Below are positions 7,636 to 12,608 of a stretch of 12,608 nt of DNA, piece by piece. Both the position numbers and the translations under genes were made by a program. The stretch's first letter is position 1; every line of letters starts with the position of its first letter. Origin of the DNA: G963677915 sp963677915 (GTDB lineage: Bacteria > Bacillota > Clostridia > Lachnospirales > Vallitaleaceae). The notes beneath the pieces are model-generated. The model did no database searches. It had not been told where the DNA came from and worked only from the letters and a program-made list of their open reading frames with translations. The stretch covers positions 1 to 12,608 of the forward strand of contig CAXXGE010000001.1 in NCBI GenBank assembly GCA_963677915.2, written 5' to 3'.

Positions 7636-7660
7636 GCTTCCCGTATATCATACGGGAAGC
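7636..7660 (+). other. Intercistronic mRNA hairpin after the binding-protein gene
   Basis: GCTTCCCGTAT (7636-7646) and ATACGGGAAGC (7650-7660) form a perfect 11-bp stem with a 3-base loop. On the + strand an A run, not a T run, follows, so it does not look like a terminator. Such hairpins commonly protect the 3' end of a binding-protein message and let it accumulate above the downstream ATPase and permease messages. Confidence 0.75.
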
Positions 7661-7685
7661 AAAAAAAGAAAGAAAGGTGGAGACC

Positions 7686-9203
7686 TTGAAAGAACCTGTA
7701 ATAAGTTTAAAAGGTATTGTAAAAGAATTTCCGGGTGTACGTGCATTGGATGATGTCTCGCTTGATATATACCCAGGAGAAGTACATGTACTTATAGGCG
7801 AAAATGGAGCTGGAAAATCAACCCTTTTCAATGTTATGGCTGGCATTCATCAACCGGATAAAGGTGATATAGTATACAAAGGGAAAAAAGTGCATTTTCT
7901 GACGCCACATCAAGCAATTCGATCAGGAATTGCTATGATCCATCAAGAATTAAGTGCAGTCAAAGATCTTACTGTTGCTGAAAATTTGTTTCTTGGGAAA
8001 GAACCCATTAGAAATGGAGTCTTTCTTGACTATCGTGCAATGAATAATGAAGCGGAGAGAGCCTTATCCAGTATAGGGATTAATGTGAAGCCAACCGAGA
8101 AAATCAGGAATTTGAAAACAGCTCAGGTTCAGATGGTGGAAATCGCAAAGGCCGTTTTCCAGAAGGCGTCGGTTATTATTATGGATGAGCCGACATCATC
8201 ACTTTCAGAGTTTGAAGTAAAAGTTCTTTTTGACATTATCGAAAAATTAAAGGCCGAGAATGTAGCTATTATCTATGTATCTCATAGGCTTAAAGAGATT
8301 TATCAGATTGGAGATGCAATTACGGTACTTAGGGATGGTATCAAAATTACCAGCTTGCCAATTGAACAGACAGACGAGAACATGCTAATATCGCTGATGG
8401 TCGGAAGAGATTTTTCGAATTTTATAAGAAGCGAATCACATGCATCAAATGATATCATTCTAGAGGTTGGAAATCTTACTAGAACTGGAGTTTTTAGCGA
8501 TATCAGTTTTACATTACGAAGAGGTGAAGTTTTTGGATTCGCGGGGCTTATTGGTGCGGGAAGAACTGAAGTGCTCCGAGCATTATATGGCGCTGATCGA
8601 TATGATTCTGGATCAGTTAGTTTATACGGGAAAAAAGTTTTCTTTAAGTCACCAAGAGAAGCGATTAAGGCAGGAATTGGATTAGTTCCTGAAGACAGAC
8701 GACTTCAAGGGATTTTAGTAGATGATACTGCCGTAAGAAATATTGCGCTGCCCAGTTTGAGAGAAGTGAGTATACGGGGCTTTGTTAATAAAGTCTGGGA
8801 AAAAAATGTTGCTGAGGAATATGTTGGGCGGATGAGAATAAAAACACCATCAATCCATACTGTTACAAAAAATCTCAGTGGTGGTAATCAGCAGAAGGTA
8901 ATAATTGCAAAATGGTTAGCTGCAAACTCGAATATTCTATTTTTAGATGAACCAACAAGGGGAATCGATGTTAATGCGAAAGCTGAAATATATGAACTTA
9001 TTAATGCTTTCACGGAAAATGGCGGTAGTGTAGTGATGGTTTCATCAGAGTTGGTAGAATTGTTGAGCGTTTGTGATCGCATAGCTGTTATGAGAGAAGG
9101 AGAAATGCGATGTGTACTTAATCATGAAGAAGCAACTGAAGAGATAATTATGAAGTTCGCTAGTATTAGTGGGCCTAGCGATAAAGAACTGGAGGATGCG
9201 TAG
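7686..9203 (+). CDS. Sugar ABC transporter ATP-binding protein, two ATPase domains (RbsA-type)
   Basis: Cytoplasmic ATPase that powers the importer; two fused nucleotide-binding domains as in RbsA/MglA, 505 residues. Counting from the TTG, domain 1 has Walker A GENGAGKST (38-46), a degenerate signature LKTAQVQMVEIAKA (about 144-156) and Walker B IIMDEPTSS. Domain 2 has GLIGAGRTE in place of Walker A, without the lysine as is usual in this family, then signature LSGGNQQKVIIAKW and Walker B ILFLDEPTRGID. I chose TTG at 7686 because AGGTG at 7675-7679 sits six bases before it; an in-frame GTG at 7677 overlaps that ribosome site and adds three residues, but cannot be excluded. The stop lies two bases before the permease start, so they are translated as one unit. 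Confidence 0.93.
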   Translation: MKEPVISLKGIVKEFPGVRALDDVSLDIYPGEVHVLIGENGAGKSTLFNVMAGIHQPDKGDIVYKGKKVHFLTPHQAIRSGIAMIHQELSAVKDLTVAENLFLGKEPIRNGVFLDYRAMNNEAERALSSIGINVKPTEKIRNLKTAQVQMVEIAKAVFQKASVIIMDEPTSSLSEFEVKVLFDIIEKLKAENVAIIYVSHRLKEIYQIGDAITVLRDGIKITSLPIEQTDENMLISLMVGRDFSNFIRSESHASNDIILEVGNLTRTGVFSDISFTLRRGEVFGFAGLIGAGRTEVLRALYGADRYDSGSVSLYGKKVFFKSPREAIKAGIGLVPEDRRLQGILVDDTAVRNIALPSLREVSIRGFVNKVWEKNVAEEYVGRMRIKTPSIHTVTKNLSGGNQQKVIIAKWLAANSNILFLDEPTRGIDVNAKAEIYELINAFTENGGSVVMVSSELVELLSVCDRIAVMREGEMRCVLNHEEATEEIIMKFASISGPSDKELEDA

Positions 9204-9205
9204 AA

Positions 9206-10180
9206 GTGGGAAAAATTTTCAAACAGACTTACTTCAATAGAAGAGTGGTTAAGGAAAATATATTGGTAATTTTCTTAGCCGCTGTCTGCATTATATTTGC
9301 AATTGTGGAGCCGAGGTTCTTAAGTGCCGGAAATCTATTGAATGTGATGATCCAGGTTGCAATTAACGCTTTGCTTGCTACTGGTATGACATTTGTTTTA
9401 TTGACGGGTGGTATTGATGTTTCTGTTGGATCGGTTGCTGCATTGGCTGGGGTGCTCGCTACATATATTGCTAAACCCATTTTGGGATTAACTGTGGTAG
9501 GTGCGATTGGACTTCAAATAGGAGTTGCGCTTGGAATTGGTCTGGTATTTGGCGGTGTTGTTGCATTGTCAGTTGCAAAGCTTAATGTTGCTCCGTTTAT
9601 TGCCACCTTGGCTATTGCATCGATTGCTCGAGGGCTGGGGTATATAATCACAGGTGGAAAACCTATATTTGAGTTGCCGGTCAGCTATAGCAAGTTAGGT
9701 CAGGCGAAAATATTTGACGCTATACCAGTTCTCGTAGTGTTAATGATTGTATTAATGTTCATGGCGTATGTTGTTCTGAGTAGATTGCCAGTCGGAAGGC
9801 ATATTTATTCAGTTGGTAGTAACGAAAATGTCGCATATCTTAGTGGGATAAGCCCGACTAGGATTAAGTTGCTTGTGTATATCATCAGTGCTGCTATGGC
9901 TGCGCTTGGTGGTATAGCATTATCCTCTAAACTTGGTACGGGTCAGCCAGCGGCAGCCGTGGGATATGAACTAACAGCTATTGCTTCAGTGGTAATGGGT
10001 GGGACGAGTCTGAGTGGAGGTAAGGGAGGCATTGGCAGAACTGTTATTGGTGTGCTTACTATTGGTGTAATCAATAATGGATTAAATCTTTTGCAAGTAT
10101 CTTCTTATTGGCAACAAGTAGTTATGGGGCTGATTATTTTCTCGGCAGTCATTTTAGATCAAAGCAAATCATCAAAATAA
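9206..10180 (+). CDS. Sugar ABC transporter permease (RbsC-type)
   Basis: Integral membrane subunit that forms the import channel. The 324 residues are mostly hydrophobic, with about eight to ten membrane spans, and carry BPD_transp_2 family features: MTFVLLTGGIDVSVGSV near 61-77, KLNVAPFIATLAIASIARG, VGRHIYSVGSNENVAYLSGI (the cytoplasmic loop that contacts the ATPase), and MGGTSLSGGKGGIGRTVIGV followed by GVINNGLNLLQVSSYWQ. The GTG at 9206 is served by GGAGG at 9191-9195, which lies inside the ATPase gene, and begins two bases after that gene's stop. Only one permease gene is present, so a homodimer is likely, as in ribose-type importers. Confidence 0.93.
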   Translation: MGKIFKQTYFNRRVVKENILVIFLAAVCIIFAIVEPRFLSAGNLLNVMIQVAINALLATGMTFVLLTGGIDVSVGSVAALAGVLATYIAKPILGLTVVGAIGLQIGVALGIGLVFGGVVALSVAKLNVAPFIATLAIASIARGLGYIITGGKPIFELPVSYSKLGQAKIFDAIPVLVVLMIVLMFMAYVVLSRLPVGRHIYSVGSNENVAYLSGISPTRIKLLVYIISAAMAALGGIALSSKLGTGQPAAAVGYELTAIASVVMGGTSLSGGKGGIGRTVIGVLTIGVINNGLNLLQVSSYWQQVVMGLIIFSAVILDQSKSSK

Positions 10181-10197
10181 TAAGGAGGTGGCATTCT

Positions 10198-10677
10198 GTG
10201 GTGAATAGGTATGGAATAAAAGACTTGAATCATATAGGTCTTAATGTTAAGTATATGGAAGATAGCATTAGATTTTATGAAGAAGTTTTGGGATTTGAGA
10301 GATTGGGCACTATTGTTGATCAAAAGGATTTACTTTGTAGATGCCAATACTTCAAGATGCCGGGCGGCGCAATGCTTGAATTGATAGAATATTATCCTGA
10401 AAAAAACGAGATCGACACTGGAGTGACAGATGCTGGAATATATAGGCACATTGCTTTGACTGTTGCCGAAAAAAGGGATTTAGAGATATTATGGAAACGG
10501 TTCGTTGATGCAAAAAGTACTAATTATCCATCAATTGAATTATGTAGTCCGCCGGATTATCTTCCCTATCTGGACCTTGACCTTATATTGATTAAGGATA
10601 TGAATGGTGTGGAAATAGAATTCTGCAGAAAAAGAACTGTTGATAGGTATGAGTTTCCTGATAATTTAGTAGTGTAG
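10198..10677 (+). CDS. VOC (glyoxalase-fold) family protein
   Basis: Small cytoplasmic protein, 159 residues, of the vicinal-oxygen-chelate superfamily, which includes glyoxalase I, epimerases, extradiol dioxygenases and resistance proteins. Two beta-alpha-beta-beta-beta halves are visible: LNHIGLNVKYMEDSIRFYEE, VLGFERLG and MLELIEY, then YRHIALTV and MNGVEIEFCR. Likely metal ligands are H12, E61, H84 and E141, the usual H-E-H-E set, so a metal enzyme acting on an oxygenated substrate is plausible. AAGGAGGTG at 10182-10190 supports the GTG at 10198; a second GTG at 10201 is possible. It follows the permease by 17 bases and is the last gene before the terminator, so it belongs to the importer operon. 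The reaction is unknown; isomerisation or epimerisation of the imported compound is a guess from context. Confidence 0.88.
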   Translation: MVNRYGIKDLNHIGLNVKYMEDSIRFYEEVLGFERLGTIVDQKDLLCRCQYFKMPGGAMLELIEYYPEKNEIDTGVTDAGIYRHIALTVAEKRDLEILWKRFVDAKSTNYPSIELCSPPDYLPYLDLDLILIKDMNGVEIEFCRKRTVDRYEFPDNLVV

Positions 10678-10680
10678 TAT

Positions 10681-10716
10681 AAAAGTCGACATTGGAATTG
10701 GTAATGTCGACTTTTT
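10681..10716. terminator. Bidirectional rho-independent terminator between convergent genes
   Basis: AAAAGTCGACATT (10681-10693) pairs perfectly with AATGTCGACTTTT (10703-10715) around a 9-base loop. A T run follows on the + strand and another on the minus strand, so it can end both the importer operon and the opposing PHP gene. Confidence 0.93.
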
Positions 10717-10750
10717 GTTTAGGTTTTATTATTTGTCCAAATAACGTTCA

Positions 10751-11461
10751 CTATATGTTTATATATTGGGCCAATAACGATTTGTTCATGTTAGAGATAA
10801 GAGTGGATGGAAAATCTAGCGATTTAATTAGTTCAAGAGCATGGTGGAAGTTTCCTACATCAGAGGCTATGTGTGCATCTGATCCAATAATTATTGGAGC
10901 ATCCATCTTTTTGCAGTAACTGAGCATCGTTGAAATATTCTTGTGTGCATTTATCCGAAAACTATTTGGTGCCAAAGAACTTGCGTTAATTTCAAGTAAG
11001 ATATGTTCTTTGTTTGCGTGGTACACTACCCGCTCATAATCTAGCTGGAATTGATGGTCGTCAGGGTGTCCGATGATTTGAATGTATGGAGATGACATGG
11101 CTTTAATTATGGCATTTGAATTTTCATCTATACTTCCGCTTTCTAAGCATACATGGTGTAGACTTGCAATGCCGTAATCAATGAGTTTCAATTCGTTTTC
11201 TGCTAAATCAAACGTACCGTCCAAATCCATTATATTTACTTCGGCTCCGCATAGAAGTTTCAAATTGCCATATCTTCTTGGAATCACTTTGAAATTTTGG
11301 AAATAAAATGGATGAGTGGTTCCGGGTAGTCCTGGAGCATGATCCGAAATGCCGAGGTGTGTCAGTTTTTTTTTCTTGGCTTGTGCAATCAATTCCGATA
11401 AAGAGCTATAGGCATGACCGCTTGCGAGCGTATGGGTGTGTAAATCAACTGGTATTTTCAT
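10751..11461 (-). CDS. PHP-domain phosphohydrolase, YcdX-like
   Basis: Cytoplasmic metal-dependent phosphoesterase of the polymerase-and-histidinol-phosphatase (PHP) family. The 236 residues match the length and motif order of YcdX, which binds three metals: H8 and H10 (DLHTHT), H16, H41 (SDHAP), E74 (GAEVN), H102 (SLHHV), H132 (IGHPDD), D195 and H197 (IIGSDAH), so all nine expected ligands are present. AGGAG at 11470-11474 (minus strand) supports the ATG at 11461. The gene converges on the importer operon and diverges from the SDR gene, between two blocks of a probable carbohydrate locus. A role in dephosphorylating a pathway intermediate is inference; family members also act on histidinol phosphate, nucleotides or phosphopeptides. 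Confidence 0.9.
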   Translation of the reverse strand: MKIPVDLHTHTLASGHAYSSLSELIAQAKKKKLTHLGISDHAPGLPGTTHPFYFQNFKVIPRRYGNLKLLCGAEVNIMDLDGTFDLAENELKLIDYGIASLHHVCLESGSIDENSNAIIKAMSSPYIQIIGHPDDHQFQLDYERVVYHANKEHILLEINASSLAPNSFRINAHKNISTMLSYCKKMDAPIIIGSDAHIASDVGNFHHALELIKSLDFPSTLISNMNKSLLAQYINI

Positions 11462-11526
11462 ATTCTTTCTCCTAACTTAAAACGAAAATGGCTGTCGATA
11501 TATCTGATGATTGCCTCGTGATATAT

Positions 11527-11553
11527 CTTATAATGACAATAAATGATTGTCAA
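11527..11553 (-). promoter_or_regulatory. Possible promoter of the PHP gene
   Basis: On the minus strand TTGACA (11553-11548) and TATAAG (11532-11527) are 15 bases apart. The hexamers are good but the spacing is short, so the -10 assignment is uncertain. It overlaps the inverted repeat at 11534-11552. Confidence 0.45.
11534..11552. repeat. Inverted repeat in the divergent promoter region (operator candidate)
   Basis: TGACAAT (11534-11540) and ATTGTCA (11546-11552) are perfect inverted arms around AAATG. The 19-bp dyad covers part of the -35 and the spacer of the PHP promoter candidate and lies about 70 bases before the SDR promoter. GATATATC palindromes at 11497-11504 and 11520-11527 flank it on one side. 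Size and position suit a dimeric regulator, but no regulator is assigned. Confidence 0.5.
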
Positions 11554-11619
11554 TATCTATCATTATATATCAAACACTGTTGAGCTTGCAAATAGAATAA
11601 AATAAAATACGAAAAAACA

Positions 11620-11649
11620 TTGACAAAAAAGAATTAAATATCGTATAAT
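11620..11649 (+). promoter_or_regulatory. Consensus promoter of the SDR/kinase operon
   Basis: TTGACA (11620-11625) and TATAAT (11644-11649) match the vegetative consensus perfectly with an 18-base spacer. Transcription should start near 11656, giving a leader of about 45 bases before the SDR ATG. Confidence 0.85.
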
Positions 11650-11699
11650 GTAAGCACAGGGTAAAACTGTTAATCTACAATTAAGGAAGGGAATTGGTC

Positions 11700-12512
11700 A
11701 TGGAGAAAAGATTGGAAGGAAAAGTAGCAATTGTAACAGGTGGCGCATCGGGTATTGGAGAGGCGGTCGGCAAATCGTTTGCGCAACATGGGGCAAAGGT
11801 TATGCTTATTGATATTGACGAAAAGAATTTGCTTCGTGTAGCTGATGAAATTACAGAAGCAGGTGGTATTGTCGATAAAGTCATCGCAGACGTTTCTAGC
11901 GAGGATGAAGTTGCTTCGTTTTTCAAGAAAGTTGTGGATAATTGGGGAAAACTGGACCTGTTAGTAAATAGCGCGGGAAGAGACTCTTTATCACCACCAA
12001 TAAGTCAGACAACACTTGAAGAATGGAATAAAACACTTGGGCCAAATCTTACAGGTGTTTTCCTTTGCTGCAGAGAGGCTTTCCGTATAATGGAAAAGCA
12101 AGAATTTGGCGGCAGAATCATGAATATGGGATCGTCTTCAACCAAAGTGGCATCTTGCCCAGGCCATAGTCCGTATAGAGCATCGAAACACGGTATGCTC
12201 GGTCTTAGTAAGAATATTTTGCTTGAAGGTAAAGGAAAGAATATTGGCGTGACAGTAATCAATCCTTCTCATGTTAAAACCCCAATGACAGAAATTATTG
12301 ATACGGGAATATATGATGGTGACTTGCCAGCATACGTTGAGGGATGGCTTGATGAGCTTGAACTTAAAGAGGGCATACATGCAAGTTGTATTGATGTAGA
12401 AAATGTAGTTGAAATTACGCTATATGTTGCAACTAGAACGCCTGATGTCACTATTCCGACGGTTTCTCTCTATCCGACACATAAAATTCACAGATATGGA
12501 ATGGAAGTCTGA
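11700..12512 (+). CDS. Short-chain dehydrogenase/reductase (SDR)
   Basis: NAD(P)-dependent oxidoreductase of the classical SDR family, 270 residues. The nucleotide fold shows TGGASGIG (13-20) and D38 after the second strand (LIDID), which favours NAD over NADP. The catalytic set is N116 (NLTG), S145/S146 (MGSSS), Y159 and K163 (YRASK). The usual NNAG motif reads NSAG here. The C-terminus lacks the common TGQ-x-x-x-VDGG ending and instead has VATRTPDVTIPTVSLYPTHK, closer to YdfG-type members. GGAAGG at 11685-11690 supports the ATG at 11700; an in-frame TTG at 11694 sits too close. It is first in an operon with the FGGY kinase, so oxidation of a polyol or reduction of a keto sugar is the likely job. 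The substrate is not readable. Confidence 0.93.
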   Translation: MEKRLEGKVAIVTGGASGIGEAVGKSFAQHGAKVMLIDIDEKNLLRVADEITEAGGIVDKVIADVSSEDEVASFFKKVVDNWGKLDLLVNSAGRDSLSPPISQTTLEEWNKTLGPNLTGVFLCCREAFRIMEKQEFGGRIMNMGSSSTKVASCPGHSPYRASKHGMLGLSKNILLEGKGKNIGVTVINPSHVKTPMTEIIDTGIYDGDLPAYVEGWLDELELKEGIHASCIDVENVVEITLYVATRTPDVTIPTVSLYPTHKIHRYGMEV

Positions 12513-12565
12513 TTGGGAGTATAATATTAGGTGTTCGGTATTTGTGTGACTTGTTTGGGGGTAAT

Positions 12566-12608
12566 ATGATGAAAAAGTATGTGATGGCATTTGACCTTGG
12601 TACTACAG
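12566..12608 (+). CDS. FGGY-family carbohydrate kinase, N-terminus only (truncated by window end)
   Basis: The last 43 bases encode MMKKYVMAFDLGTT, the first beta strand and phosphate-binding DLGTT motif of the FGGY kinase superfamily (xylulokinase, glycerol kinase, gluconokinase, ribulokinase and others). Tandem ATGs at 12566 and 12569 are both in frame; GGGGG at 12557-12561 spaces better to the second. The gene lies 53 bases after the SDR with no terminator between, so the two are likely co-transcribed. DLGTT alone also occurs in other ASKHA proteins, so the assignment leans on context: SDR plus kinase is a common pairing in polyol and ketose pathways. Confidence 0.7.
   Translation, partial: MMKKYVMAFDLGTT

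Noticed and set aside
8467..8685. Small + strand reading frame within the ATPase gene
   Set aside because: It lies entirely inside the well-supported ATPase frame with no separate signal.
10692..10919. Open reading frame of 75 codons on the + strand
   Set aside because: It overlaps the terminator and the antisense of the PHP gene and has no family resemblance.
1..12608. CRISPR arrays, tRNA/rRNA genes, catabolite-repression (cre) boxes and phage genes
   Set aside because: None was seen: there is no spaced direct-repeat array, no cloverleaf-like sequence, no good cre match in the promoter regions and no phage-type protein.

Overview
The window looks like chromosomal DNA of a low-GC, Gram-positive, probably clostridial bacterium (Bacillota). 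Reasons: A/T-rich codon use, strong AGGAGG-type ribosome binding sites with some GTG/TTG starts, near-consensus sigma-A promoters, a lipoprotein-type sugar-binding protein, a YesM/YesN-type two-component pair, and ISL3- and IS4-family elements of the kind common in Clostridia. The assignment is inference from gene style; nothing in the window names a species.

Layout. (1) 1-329: right end of an ISL3-family insertion sequence whose transposase tail carries a frameshift. (2) 376-3755: a YesM-type sensor kinase broken by three single-base frameshifts, followed by an intact YesN-type AraC response regulator. (3) 3756-4700: a short gap with a hexanucleotide tandem repeat, then a DeoR-family regulator. 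(4) 4724-6225: a rho-independent terminator behind deoR, split in two by a 1466-bp IS4-family element (4742-6207) flanked by a 9-bp target duplication; its transposase is deleted internally and has a nonsense codon. (5) 6226-10716: a promoter with perfect -35 and -10 hexamers, then a ribose-type ABC importer (binding lipoprotein, double ATPase, permease) and a VOC/glyoxalase-fold protein, closed by a hairpin terminator. (6) 10751-11461, minus strand: a YcdX-like PHP-domain phosphohydrolase converging on that terminator. (7) 11462-11699: a divergent promoter region. (8) 11700-12608: a short-chain dehydrogenase and the first codons of an FGGY-type sugar kinase, running off the window.

How it may work together: the importer brings in a sugar or polyol, the SDR oxidises or reduces it, the FGGY kinase phosphorylates it, and the VOC and PHP proteins supply an isomerase/epimerase/lyase-like step and a phosphatase step, under DeoR and the two-component system. 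The substrate cannot be read from the sequence. The families are all known; what stands out is their combination, the IS insertion exactly inside a terminator hairpin, the clustered single-base indels in the first kilobase, and the hexamer array ahead of deoR. I found no CRISPR array, tRNA, rRNA, prophage or toxin-antitoxin module.
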